Program-made: the position numbers and the translations under genes
The notes under the pieces: generated by a model
Databases searched by the model: none
What the model saw: the letters and a program-made list of their open reading frames with translations, nothing else
Told to the model about the DNA's origin: nothing
Shown here: positions 35,092 through 43,847 of the stretch, one piece after another
Layout of the letters: each line of letters opens with the position of its first letter
Position numbering within the stretch: the first letter of the stretch is position 1
Assembly: GCA_028289345.1 (NCBI GenBank)
Contig: JANQQL010000031.1
Span: 372,001-436,000, forward strand
Direction of reading: 5' to 3'
DNA from: Planctomycetota bacterium
Lineage (GTDB): Bacteria; Planctomycetota; B15-G4; SIAN01
DNA: 64,000 nt

Positions 35092-36366
35092 CTAGCGAAC
35101 CGGTTCGATGCGCTCGCGGTTCCCCATGTATGGACGAAGTGCCGACGGAATCCCCACGGAGCCATCTTCGTTCTGATGGTTTTCGAGCAAGGCAATCAAG
35201 ACTCGCGGGGACGCCACCACAGTATTGTTCAAGGTGTGGCAGTGGTGGATCTTTCCGTCGGAGTCCCGGTAACGGAGCCCCAAGCGCCGGGCCTGGAAGT
35301 CGTGGAAGCGCGAGGCGCTGTGGGTTTCGCCATAGCCTTCCCGAGATGGCATCCAACTCTCGATGTCGAACTTCTGAATCTGAGGCTGCCCCAGGTCACC
35401 GCCACACACGTTGACGACTCGGTAGGGAATCTCCAAGCTCTGTAGCAAGTCCTCGGAGTTCTGCAGAATGCTCTGATGATGCTGCAAGGAGAGTTCAGGG
35501 TCTGCCTGATCGATCACCACCTGTTCGACTTTCCAGAACTGGTGGACTCGGTACAAACCGCGGGTGTCCTTGCCGGCCGCCCCGGCTTCCCGGCGAAAGC
35601 AAGGAGACATGGCCACATACCGCTTCGGCAGTTCTTCCTGCTTCAGAATCTCCCCGGCATGCAGCGCCGTCAACGGAACTTCGGACGTGCCGATCAGATA
35701 GAGATCGTCCCGTTCCATTTTGTAGGACTGATCTTCTCCACCCGGAAAGTACGCGGTCCCTGCCATGGCGTCGTAGCGGACCAACAGTGGAACCTGGAAC
35801 GGAACGAAACCCCGCGCCTGCATGTGATCCAGGGCCAGGCGCAACACCGCCTGCTCCAGCAGGCATCCGTCCCCTTTCAGGAGATACTGCCGCGAACCGG
35901 AGATCTGCCCGGCCCGCTCGATGTCCAGAATGCCAAGGTCGTTTCCCAGCGCAACGTGATCTTTCGGCTCGAAGCCGAATTCCCGCGGCTCGCCCACGCG
36001 GCGGAGTTCCACGTTGGCAGAATCATCTTTCCCTTCGGGTACCTCCTCTGCGGGCGGATTCGGCAGACGCATCATGAGCGCCTGGTACTCCTCGTCCACT
36101 CCCCGCTTCTGCTCTTCGAGATCCTTCAGGCGAGCCTTCAAAGACTTGAGCTCGGCCGAGGCGGAGGCACGCTCTTCCGGCGGCAAGCGACCAATGGCCT
36201 TGCTCGCCCGATTCTGCTCGGCGCGCGCTTCATCCAATTGCAGGATCAAGCCACGGCGGTCCTCGTCCAGCACGAGCACTCGATCGACGTCGACCTCGAG
36301 GTGCTTTTTGCGGGCGGCATCACGGATCAAGTCCGGGTTCTCCCGGACGAATTTCGGATCCAGCAT
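35092..36366 (-). CDS. serS: seryl-tRNA synthetase
   Basis: A 424-aa class II aminoacyl-tRNA synthetase that charges tRNA-Ser. The N-terminal coiled-coil arm spans about residues 30-100. Motif 2 is FRREAGAAGKDTRGLYRVHQF, preceded by TSEVPLTALHAG; motif 3 lies near LIALLENHQNEDGSV at the C-terminus. Length is standard. The ATG at 36366 gives the usual MLDPKFVRENPDLIR start. Confidence 0.98.
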   Translation of the reverse strand: MLDPKFVRENPDLIRDAARKKHLEVDVDRVLVLDEDRRGLILQLDEARAEQNRASKAIGRLPPEERASASAELKSLKARLKDLEEQKRGVDEEYQALMMRLPNPPAEEVPEGKDDSANVELRRVGEPREFGFEPKDHVALGNDLGILDIERAGQISGSRQYLLKGDGCLLEQAVLRLALDHMQARGFVPFQVPLLVRYDAMAGTAYFPGGEDQSYKMERDDLYLIGTSEVPLTALHAGEILKQEELPKRYVAMSPCFRREAGAAGKDTRGLYRVHQFWKVEQVVIDQADPELSLQHHQSILQNSEDLLQSLEIPYRVVNVCGGDLGQPQIQKFDIESWMPSREGYGETHSASRFHDFQARRLGLRYRDSDGKIHHCHTLNNTVVASPRVLIALLENHQNEDGSVGIPSALRPYMGNRERIEPVR

Positions 36367-36461
36367 GGATGGAGTTCCCGTGTGGGTTCCGGGAGGTCAC
36401 GAATCGGGCCGGGACGGCTCCGACCGCCGGCGGACTCGAACGCCACCGGCCAGGCGTGGCA

Positions 36462-38456
36462 TCATTGCCACTCGCTGGTGAACGGTCCACCCAGGAGTTT
36501 GTGGGACTTCAGAGTCATCTGGGCCGTGCAGCTCGTGCCTCCCGGCTTGGAGACCACGAAGTCCGCGGGAAACCAGGCCCGATCGATGGACTGCAAGTAG
36601 ACCTCCTGGGAAATCAGGCGACCCTTCTCCCCCTTGGCCAGCGTGGAACCGGAGTCGCTCTTGATCGCCACCTCGGGAAGTAGCACGTTGGGAAAAATGC
36701 GTCCGATCATCGCGCCGGTCTTTTCGTACACCAGCATCGAGCTGCTGTCGACCATGACTTCGTTGCCGAGGTCCCGAGTTTCAAAGGTGAATCGGAACGG
36801 GGCGCCCATTTCCAGGGAGTAGGTTTCGCCTGCCTTGACCTCGAACGGCTCTGCCTCCCCGGGCATGATCCAGGCCATCTCGAGACTCCGTCCCTTGCCC
36901 TTCTCGATCTTCCCGACCGCCACCTTGTAGCGACCCACGGGCACTTCGACCTCATCCTTCCCCGAGACGTCGAAGTAGGCACCCTGGAACTTCCCGACTT
37001 CTCCAATGACAAGAGCCGAAGGACGCCGCGCCCCTTCCCACTCGAGCTTCACGAATCCGGTGTCGATCGCCAGTTCCCGGGTGGACACGCCGCCGTCATT
37101 CTTGACTCGCAGACGGTGAAACGCATCGCCCACCTGGAACACGGTGCTGAACGGGGCAGCCTTGGAACCTTTGCCCACGAGCATGGCGTCCAAGTCGGCA
37201 AACTGGGGAGCGCCATTGAGCAAGAAGTCCGAGGATTCACGGACGTCACCGAAGATCCCGGAACAGTTGTCGTCGATCAAAATGAACTTTTGACCGAGGA
37301 CCTTGCCCTCGCGATAGCAGCCGGACCGGAAGTAGCAGTTCTCCGTGAAACGCGAATTGAATCCGAGCCAGCGCTCGGTCGCGCTCCCCGTCGCAAAGAA
37401 CAATGCGTACTTCTCGGCGTCCCTCCCCTTCCCGTTGGAGATCTCCGTCACCGAGGCCTTGTTGGCGATGACCTTTGCTTCGACGTCTCCTTCCCCGTCT
37501 CCATCGACGTCAATCAACCCTTTGGCACCGTCGCGGTACAAGTTCAACGGCACGCCGAACGGCGAGCACACGCTGGTCACGTCGGGCCAGGACAGAGGCA
37601 CCAGACTGCCCGGAAGGAACGCGACGCGCCTCCAAAGCAGGATGTGGCTCACCGAATAGGGAGACGGCGTCTCGAACTGAGTCGGGCTCTTGGCTTTCTT
37701 GTAGCTGGTTGACCAGTCCTGCCATTCGGAAGTCGGCACGAACGAATTCGGCGTGTCGCGGCTGCCTTCAATGGCTTCGTCGGTGGAGGCCTCGGGATCG
37801 AAACCCATGTCGATCCAGTCGCGCCGTTTCTCCGACATGTGCTTGTAGTCTTGATTCTCTCGGGAGATGCCAGCGGCAAGCCAATCGTCCATGGCCCGGT
37901 CATAGGCCGTGACGGCCTGCTGGTAGGCCTCGAGGAACTCGTGGCAAGAGCCCACCCGTTGGCGGCAGTGGGCCAGGAACTCCCGATCACTGAGCCGTTC
38001 CAGGTCCGTCAGGGACTCCTCGTACCCGTCGATCGCGCGTCGGTACAGGCCCGCATCCCGCGTTTGTCGGGCCTCGTCGTAGACCGTGTCGGTCTTGCGA
38101 ACGACCTCGAGGGCTTTTTCGCGCCGCTCCAGGTCTTCCTCGGTGAGGGTGGCAATGTACTCGATGCGTTTCTGGTAGCGAGTGTCTGCATCACGCTGGT
38201 CCATCCCCGCCGCCAACGGCCGCAGGTGATCGAGGTTGGCGTCGGAGGGAGATTTGGCGTGCTCTGACAGCAAAGCATCCAGTACGCCGACCGCGGTGCG
38301 CATGTTGCGGCGCGCCAGGGTGTTCACGCCCGCCAGGTCATTGACGTCCAGCAGGTTCTTGTAGTCTTCATAGAATTTCTTCTCCGCCGAGTCGAAATCC
38401 TGGGCCGTCGCCACGACCCCCAGAGCACTGACAAGCACCAGCATGCGGATCCACAT
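36462..38456 (-). CDS. exported protein of unknown function
   Basis: A 664-aa protein with a signal peptide (MLVLVSALGVVATAQ). Residues 20-250 are largely helical, with charged repeats reminiscent of TPR-like packing (YRRAIDGYEESLTDLERLSD). The middle contains LIDVDGDGEGDVEAK, an EF-hand-like calcium loop of the type found in FG-GAP/VCBS-like proteins, and a few cysteines. I do not recognise the whole. The ATG at 38456 has AAGGTGG 5 nt upstream. It is 199 nt after the rhomboid gene and probably has its own promoter. Confidence 0.75.
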   Translation of the reverse strand: MWIRMLVLVSALGVVATAQDFDSAEKKFYEDYKNLLDVNDLAGVNTLARRNMRTAVGVLDALLSEHAKSPSDANLDHLRPLAAGMDQRDADTRYQKRIEYIATLTEEDLERREKALEVVRKTDTVYDEARQTRDAGLYRRAIDGYEESLTDLERLSDREFLAHCRQRVGSCHEFLEAYQQAVTAYDRAMDDWLAAGISRENQDYKHMSEKRRDWIDMGFDPEASTDEAIEGSRDTPNSFVPTSEWQDWSTSYKKAKSPTQFETPSPYSVSHILLWRRVAFLPGSLVPLSWPDVTSVCSPFGVPLNLYRDGAKGLIDVDGDGEGDVEAKVIANKASVTEISNGKGRDAEKYALFFATGSATERWLGFNSRFTENCYFRSGCYREGKVLGQKFILIDDNCSGIFGDVRESSDFLLNGAPQFADLDAMLVGKGSKAAPFSTVFQVGDAFHRLRVKNDGGVSTRELAIDTGFVKLEWEGARRPSALVIGEVGKFQGAYFDVSGKDEVEVPVGRYKVAVGKIEKGKGRSLEMAWIMPGEAEPFEVKAGETYSLEMGAPFRFTFETRDLGNEVMVDSSSMLVYEKTGAMIGRIFPNVLLPEVAIKSDSGSTLAKGEKGRLISQEVYLQSIDRAWFPADFVVSKPGGTSCTAQMTLKSHKLLGGPFTSEWQ

Positions 38457-38553
38457 GTATTCCACCTTTCTCGACAGCCGTTCTGGACGTCGCCCGAGAA
38501 TCGAGCGAGGGTCGGCCTTCCGCCTACTAGCGGCGCAGCAGATTCCATGCCGG

Positions 38554-38582
38554 AAGTTACGGAGCCCCCCAGGGGGAGTCAA
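38554..38582 (-). promoter_or_regulatory. weak promoter candidate of the unknown exported protein
   Basis: TTGACT (38582-38577), 17 nt, TAACTT (38559-38554) on the minus strand. The -35 is good (5 of 6), the -10 poor. The spacer is a C/G-run dyad. Confidence 0.22.
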
Positions 38583-38655
38583 CTCAGGCTGCCGGTGATG
38601 GGCTCAACGGCCGCGAACAGGCGCGGTTCGGCCTTGCCACGGCCCCGCGAGTGAC

Positions 38656-39492
38656 TCAGCGGTTTTGGCGGTCTCGCATGCGCTTGCTCCGCTCATCGAG
38701 GAACTTCTTCTCGGCTCGAGTCAAGCTGGGCAAACCGCTCTCGCTGATCTTGGCAAGGATCCGGTCCATCTCGTCTTCGTCATCGACTTCGCGCTGCTGT
38801 TGACGAAGCGCGGACCGTTCTTGGATCTCTTCCCGCGCGCGGGCGAAAAACCCGAACGGATCCCACTGGTACTTCCAAAAGGCCAGGCCGTACGCGGCAC
38901 CTCCCAGATGACAGAAATGAGCAATGTTGTCATCAATACTCTGGAGGATCGGGAACAAGTCGACCGCGATCAGGATGTAGAACAAGGTGCGCATGCGCAC
39001 CGGAACGATGAACAGAATGACTTGCCGGTCCGGGGTCGCCCAGGCCAGATAGGCAATCAGCGCCAAGATCCCGCCGGAAGCCCCGACCAGAGGCGCCGAG
39101 GGCTTGCCAAACATGATCTGAGTGACGAGATGCAGAGCACCCCCGACCGCACCGGCGCAAAAGAACAGCCCCAAGAAGCGTCGTTTGCCAAGGCTGCGCT
39201 CCAGGTCTGTTCCCAGGAACCAAAGGATCAGACAGTTCATGGCGAGGTGCCACAGCCCGGTGGTCGAGTGCAGAAACATGTAGGTCCCGAATGGGAACAA
39301 CATCCACGCGTTTTGCACACGAAGGCTGAACCACTTGGCCATGAAGTCGGGCCAAGGAGTTCGCTGGACGATAAGAGTGAGAACGAACACCGACACGATC
39401 GAGACGATCAAGGTCTTGGTGGTGGTCCAAGGCCCCCCTTGAGGGCCTCTCCAACCGACCTGCCCGTGATCCCACTCCGGTCGATACGCCAT
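38656..39492 (-). CDS. rhomboid-family intramembrane serine protease
   Basis: A 278-aa protein with about six membrane helices between residues 25 and 205, which would cleave membrane-protein substrates within the bilayer. The catalytic dyad is visible: Ser139 in VGASGG and His195 in HLGGAAYG, with Asn86 in HLAMNCLILW. A charged C-terminal helical extension (LAKISESGLPSLTRAEKKFL) is common in this branch of the family. I prefer the ATG at 39492, with GGGAG upstream; an ATG at 39510 would add six residues. Divergent from folD. Confidence 0.9.
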   Translation of the reverse strand: MAYRPEWDHGQVGWRGPQGGPWTTTKTLIVSIVSVFVLTLIVQRTPWPDFMAKWFSLRVQNAWMLFPFGTYMFLHSTTGLWHLAMNCLILWFLGTDLERSLGKRRFLGLFFCAGAVGGALHLVTQIMFGKPSAPLVGASGGILALIAYLAWATPDRQVILFIVPVRMRTLFYILIAVDLFPILQSIDDNIAHFCHLGGAAYGLAFWKYQWDPFGFFARAREEIQERSALRQQQREVDDEDEMDRILAKISESGLPSLTRAEKKFLDERSKRMRDRQNR

Positions 39493-39663
39493 CGCGGCTG
39501 TCACTCCCATTTGCTCGTGGCGGGCGTTCGTGAAGGATCGCTTCGACGCGCGAACCAGCGAACGACCGAGCCCGCCGGTCTGCTATCGTAAGCGTCCGTT
39601 CGCGAACCCGGTATTCCCTTTCCTGACATCGGCCGCGAAGCCACGAAAGAGGGACTTTTTTTC

Positions 39664-40599
39664 ATGACCGCCCGAATCATTGACGGACGGGCCCTGGCCT
39701 CGGGAATTCTCGAGCGCGTCCGGGTGCAGATCGCCGAACTCAGCCCCCATCCCCTGCGCCTGGTCTCCCTCTACATCGGCAATGACGAAGCGTCCGCGGT
39801 CTACATCCGCAACCAGCAGCGGTCGTGTCAGCGCATGGGGGTCCAGTTCGACCTCATCCACTTGGATGCCTCCACCACCGAGGAGGAGTTGATTGCGCGC
39901 ATCCAGGATTTGAACCGGGATCCCGAGGTCACCGGCATCCTTCTCCAGAGACCGCTTCCCGCCCCACTCCACCACCTGCGGATCCAATCCAAGATCCACC
40001 CGGACAAGGACATCGAAGGACTCAACCCGGCAAACATCGGCGCCATCGTTTACGGCACCCCCAAGCTGGTCCCGTGCACGGCCCTGGCTGCGATCCGCTG
40101 CCTGCTTTCGACGGGGGTTCCGCTGAAAGGAGCCGACGCGGTGATGGTTGGCCACAGTGAGGTGGTCGGAAAACCGATCGCCTTCCTGATGCTGAACTTC
40201 TTCGCCACCGCCACCATTTGTCACGTCGCGACCCAAGACCTGGCTGCCAAGACGGAACGAGCGGACATCGTGTTCACGGCGGTCGGCAAACCGGGGCTCT
40301 TGACCGGCGACATGATCAAGCCGGGAGCCGTCGTCATCGACATCGGCATCAATCAAGTTCCGCTCTTGGATGCCGAAGGCAACCCGACCCATGACGAGCA
40401 GGGCCGTCCGCGCTACCGACTCCAAGGAGACGCGGACTTCGATTCGGTGCGCAAGGTTGCTTCCCATGTGACCCCGGTTCCGGGAGGAGTCGGTCCCGTC
40501 ACCGTTGCCATGTTGCTTCACAACACGGTACTCGCCGCGCGCCACCAGGCAGGACTTCCCACCGATCCTGTGTTGGATCCCCAAAGCGTCCAGTCCTAA
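39664..40599 (+). CDS. folD: FolD-family methylenetetrahydrofolate dehydrogenase (altered catalytic residues)
   Basis: A 311-aa FolD-family protein, which normally interconverts 5,10-methylene-, methenyl- and 10-formyl-THF. The fold and signatures are intact: GILLQRPLPAPLHH, KIHPDKDIEGLNPANIG, the nucleotide loop GHSEVVGKPIA and the C-terminal PVPGGVGPVTVAMLL. In the catalytic Y-x3-K motif the Lys is Gln (Tyr47, Gln51 in AVYIRNQQRS), and the Asp of KD-x-DG is Glu118. In the human enzyme this Lys is required for cyclohydrolase activity, so this protein may keep only the dehydrogenase. An AAGAGGGA ribosome site lies before a T-run just ahead of the ATG. The gene stands alone. Confidence 0.93.
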   Translation: MTARIIDGRALASGILERVRVQIAELSPHPLRLVSLYIGNDEASAVYIRNQQRSCQRMGVQFDLIHLDASTTEEELIARIQDLNRDPEVTGILLQRPLPAPLHHLRIQSKIHPDKDIEGLNPANIGAIVYGTPKLVPCTALAAIRCLLSTGVPLKGADAVMVGHSEVVGKPIAFLMLNFFATATICHVATQDLAAKTERADIVFTAVGKPGLLTGDMIKPGAVVIDIGINQVPLLDAEGNPTHDEQGRPRYRLQGDADFDSVRKVASHVTPVPGGVGPVTVAMLLHNTVLAARHQAGLPTDPVLDPQSVQS

Positions 40600-40616
40600 G
40601 AGTTTGCATCGCAGAT

Positions 40617-40632
40617 CGGTGCCGAAGCACCG
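40617..40632 (+). terminator. terminator-like hairpin after folD
   Basis: CGGTGC-CGAA-GCACCG, a perfect 6-bp stem with a tetraloop, 18 nt after the folD stop. It has no T-tract, so termination is only plausible. Confidence 0.38.
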
Positions 40633-40744
40633 GGAAAACCCGCATCGAAACTGGGACGGCTCCAGGGGCGTCGCGCGACTGGCCGAGACCTCAAGAAGCA
40701 CTCTCGCCTGTCACCTTGGTTCGTTCGGCATTCCCGGAGCCGCC

Positions 40745-41545
40745 ATGACCAGCATCTCTTTGTCACCAACCACGTTCGACGGCGTGGACCTTCCCGATCT
40801 GCAACAGCAGTCCGCGTCGATACGCGACTGCATCCAGGAAGAAGACGTGGCGTTGCTGCGAGGCTGGATCTCTCGGGCCGCGGTGGACGGCGCCATGGAT
40901 CGTCTTCGAAGTGGCTTCTCCCTGGAGAACGACACCAAGCTCGACCACAAGTCACGCGTGACGGATCCCCGCGACATCCCCAACTACCAGCGGCTCATGC
41001 TCGGAGAATTCGGCGCCACCGAAACGGAACGGTCGTTTTTCGTCCGCATGTTCTACAACCCGCTGTGGAACGGCGACCAATGGGGACTCCACGACACCTT
41101 TCGACGGATGATTCGACTGAGGAACGCCCTGTACGACGTTGCACCCGATCACTGCCTGGAGGCGCCGCAGAACAGCACCTACACCCTCAGTCGAGTGCAT
41201 CAGTATCCTCGGGGCGGCGGGTTCTTGGCGGCGCACCGCGACACAGTGGCGGCCGGTGTTCCCGAATCCACCGGGCTGAACGGCTACATCCAGGTCCTGC
41301 TGGTCATGAGTGAGAAAGGCAGAGACTTCCACACCGGGGGCGGCTACTACGTCAAGCACGGGGAGCGGATCCTCTACGAGGAGTTCACTCAGCCGGGGGA
41401 CGTCCTGGTCTACAACGGTCAGACCCTGCACGGAGTGGAAACCGTGGACCCCCAGGAGGAGACCAATCTCGCCTCCGCCCATGGGCGCTACTCCGCCACG
41501 GTCACTCTCTACCAACCGCGGCGCGGTGTGATGAAGATGGGTTGA
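40745..41545 (+). CDS. 2-oxoglutarate/Fe(II)-dependent oxygenase-like protein
   Basis: A 266-aa soluble protein with the features of a double-stranded-beta-helix dioxygenase. His164-x-Asp166 (FLAAHRDT) and His229 (TLHGVETV) form the iron-binding triad, and Arg248 (GRYSATVTLY) is placed to bind 2-oxoglutarate. The N-terminal 140 residues show no domain I know. The substrate could be a protein side chain or a small molecule. The ATG at 40745 follows folD by 145 nt. Its stop lies in a hairpin shared with the convergent neighbour. Confidence 0.75.
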   Translation: MTSISLSPTTFDGVDLPDLQQQSASIRDCIQEEDVALLRGWISRAAVDGAMDRLRSGFSLENDTKLDHKSRVTDPRDIPNYQRLMLGEFGATETERSFFVRMFYNPLWNGDQWGLHDTFRRMIRLRNALYDVAPDHCLEAPQNSTYTLSRVHQYPRGGGFLAAHRDTVAAGVPESTGLNGYIQVLLVMSEKGRDFHTGGGYYVKHGERILYEEFTQPGDVLVYNGQTLHGVETVDPQEETNLASAHGRYSATVTLYQPRRGVMKMG

Positions 41546-41565
41546 CCGGCCGTCCCGTCGGTCAA
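41542..41565. terminator. bidirectional hairpin spanning two convergent stop codons
   Basis: TTGACCG-(10 nt)-CGGTCAA. Each arm contains one gene's stop codon (TGA at 41543-41545; its reverse complement at 41562-41564), so the same stem could end both transcripts. No T-tract. Confidence 0.4.
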
Positions 41566-42104
41566 TGAACGTCGATCACGACGCCGTTGTGGAACCGAAA
41601 CACCAGGTCCCCACGACCGTCGGACTTGTAACCCCAGAGGGTCTCGGCGCTCTTGGTCGCCTTGGCCGAGTCTGGCATCCCGAACTGCCGGTAGATCATG
41701 ACCGGTGTCCAGCAAAAGTACTGCTCCACGACCGCGCGCCGATCTTGCAGGAACGAGGTCGCCACTTCCTGGACCAGCGTTTCGTTCTTGGGAGTTCGTG
41801 CCACCACCCCGACGGAGGCCCCGGAAGAACCCCCCTGCATGGCCGCCTGCAGCTGTTCGACCAGCTCCGGCGGCCAGACGGTCGAATCGTCGCTGGAACG
41901 GGTGGAGATGGGCGGCAACACCATGGGGGCCTTACTCTGCAAGGCCTTGCGCAAGGACGCGATCTCGTCACGCAGAGACGAGTCCACCTCGCCTTGGGAG
42001 GATTGGAGAGGTCGAGGCCCCGCATCCGTTTCCAGAAGGCGAACCACCAGGACCGTGAGCGCGGAAGCGAACAGGCCGGCCCCGAAGAGCTTCCACAAAT
42101 CCAT
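41562..42104 (-). CDS. membrane-anchored protein with a SmpA/BamE-like C-terminus
   Basis: A 180-aa protein with an N-terminal membrane helix (about residues 7-23), a low-complexity middle and a C-terminal stretch IYRQFGMPDSAKATKSAETL followed by WGYKSDGRGDLVFRFHNGVV. That is the pattern (G-x-P, W-x-Y, F-x-x-G-x-V) seen in SmpA/BamE-type folds, but the similarity is short. It ends in the polyprenyl synthase operon, 8 nt after that gene's stop, and probably shares its transcript. The function is unknown. Confidence 0.6.
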   Translation of the reverse strand: MDLWKLFGAGLFASALTVLVVRLLETDAGPRPLQSSQGEVDSSLRDEIASLRKALQSKAPMVLPPISTRSSDDSTVWPPELVEQLQAAMQGGSSGASVGVVARTPKNETLVQEVATSFLQDRRAVVEQYFCWTPVMIYRQFGMPDSAKATKSAETLWGYKSDGRGDLVFRFHNGVVIDVH

Positions 42105-42112
42105 GAATGCGG

Positions 42113-43129
42113 CTACCGATCCCGCGCAACGACGAAACGAGCGATGGTCTCCAGCGCCGTCTTCTCGGCACTGTCCGGGAGACCCTGCAGACCTCCCAAG
42201 GCCTTGTCCACCAACTCCGTCGCGGTCCGCTTGGCATAGTCCAAATGCGGTTCCAGGTCGAAACTCCCGGCCAACGCTTCTCGCCGGTTGGTGACCTCAG
42301 GGTCCTTCAGGATCTTCTTCAGGCGCTCCTTGCCACCGTCGTCCAAATGCTCCACCAAGTGGATCAATGGCAAAGTCATCTTGCCCTCGTCCAGATCGGT
42401 GCCGAGAGACTTGCCAACCTGATTCTCGTCCCCAACCAGGTCGAGGCAGTCGTCGATGATCTGGAACGCGGAGCCGAGGCCATTGCCATAGGTTTCCAGA
42501 GCTGCCACCACCTCGGGGCTGGCTCCCGCGTAGTGCCCCCCGAGAGCTGTGCACGCAGCGATCAACGACGCGGTCTTGAGCTCGATGATTCGGAAGTACT
42601 CCTTGCGACTGAGGTCCATCCGCCCGGAGTTCGCGTTCTGTTCGATCTCGCCGGTGCACAAACCGATGGTCGTTTTGGCGAGATAGCGCGGACCGGTTCG
42701 ATCATCGAGCGAGTTCGCCAGCGTGAACGCCGTCGCATAGACCATGTCGCCCAGCAAGATCGGAGTTTGATTCCCGTACCGGGCATTGATGGTCGCCACC
42801 TGGCGTCGAGTGGTCGCTTGGTCGAGCACATCGTCGTGCAGCAAGGTGGCCAAGTGAATCAACTCGACCACGGCACCGAGTACCCGGTGATCCTCTTTCA
42901 GCTCACCCGAAGCTCTGGCTGCCAGGATGAGCATGGCCGGACGCAGCCGTTTGCCAGCAAAGCTGGCGGTGTGGTCCAATAACTCCTGCACGAATGCCGA
43001 GTCACTCGTCAGCGACTCGTCCAGGATCTCTCGGACCCGGCGGATGTCGGCCTCCACCAACGCCATGACCGCCCGCAAGTCGGGGGAAAGAGAAGAGCCC
43101 TGTGCTGCCGCGAGCCCGGTGGTTTTCAC
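42113..43129 (-). CDS. polyprenyl diphosphate synthase
   Basis: A 338-aa trans-isoprenyl diphosphate synthase, making the C30-C45 prenyl chain of a quinone side chain or similar. The first aspartate-rich motif is LLHDDVLDQA and the second DDCLDLVGD, with KRLRPAM before and GKMTLPLI after. Chain length cannot be told by eye. The start is GTG at 43129, with AGGAG upstream, overlapping the MobA-like gene stop by 4 nt (GTGA). Together with ubiD at 13 kb it suggests quinone synthesis, by inference. Confidence 0.93.
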   Translation of the reverse strand: MKTTGLAAAQGSSLSPDLRAVMALVEADIRRVREILDESLTSDSAFVQELLDHTASFAGKRLRPAMLILAARASGELKEDHRVLGAVVELIHLATLLHDDVLDQATTRRQVATINARYGNQTPILLGDMVYATAFTLANSLDDRTGPRYLAKTTIGLCTGEIEQNANSGRMDLSRKEYFRIIELKTASLIAACTALGGHYAGASPEVVAALETYGNGLGSAFQIIDDCLDLVGDENQVGKSLGTDLDEGKMTLPLIHLVEHLDDGGKERLKKILKDPEVTNRREALAGSFDLEPHLDYAKRTATELVDKALGGLQGLPDSAEKTALETIARFVVARDR

Positions 43130-43779
43130 AGTGGGTTCTCCTCATGAAGGCGGGGCCGGCGAGCGGCAGGAGTCAATTCCGAGGGGCGATTGACGTTCAC
43201 GAACCAGGACTCCTCTTCTTCTCGAACGGGCACCTCGACCGGTTGAAGCAGTCGCAGAGCATCCCTCATCGAGGAACGAGGGGGAAGGTGGGAGGACTCC
43301 AAAAGGTCCGCACAGCGGGAAGAATAAACAGCCACGAGGGGCTCCTGGCCCCGGGAGGTTTTGGCAACCGCCGCCGGAGCAGATTGGATTCGTGCCAGGA
43401 GGCGCCGGTAAATCAGGACTTCCAGGCAAGGCATGTCGCAAGGACTGACTAGCCAAACTCGGGCCGGAACCCTGCGAAATACGTGCAGCAACGCCGCCAG
43501 AGGCCCCGCCCCCGGCACCAAATCCGGGACCTGGATGACGCCTGTCGGCAACTCGGGGTAGGGCGCAGTCCGAGCCAGCACCAGGCGTCCACACAGAGGC
43601 CGCAGCAAGCCGAGCGCCCGGTCCGCGAACCGCTCCGACTGGTCCGTGGAACCGGACAGCAGAGTCGCCACGGCCTTGTCGGCGCCGAAACGCAGGGACC
43701 GCCCCCCGGCGAGAACAATCCCCACCTGATCGGCAGTCGCGGCCAATGCGCACTCTCCCTGGCGTCCAGCCCGCGACAT
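43126..43779 (-). CDS. MobA-like molybdenum cofactor guanylyltransferase
   Basis: A 217-aa nucleotidyltransferase-fold protein. The nucleotide-binding N-terminus is GIVLAGGRSLRFGADKAVA, and PGAGPLAALL and SPCDMPCLE follow, as in MobA. It would attach GMP to molybdopterin, or be a related NTP-transferase. No other moa, moe or mog genes are here. The gene overlaps the polyprenyl synthase gene by 4 nt, an unexpected pairing. ATG at 43779. Confidence 0.78.
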   Translation of the reverse strand: MSRAGRQGECALAATADQVGIVLAGGRSLRFGADKAVATLLSGSTDQSERFADRALGLLRPLCGRLVLARTAPYPELPTGVIQVPDLVPGAGPLAALLHVFRRVPARVWLVSPCDMPCLEVLIYRRLLARIQSAPAAVAKTSRGQEPLVAVYSSRCADLLESSHLPPRSSMRDALRLLQPVEVPVREEEESWFVNVNRPSELTPAARRPRLHEENPL

Positions 43780-43847
43780 TCTTCGCGGGTCCGTGGCAAA
43801 GGTTCTCAGTATATCGGAGTTGGCTCGAGGTCTCGGTGATTCGGGAA

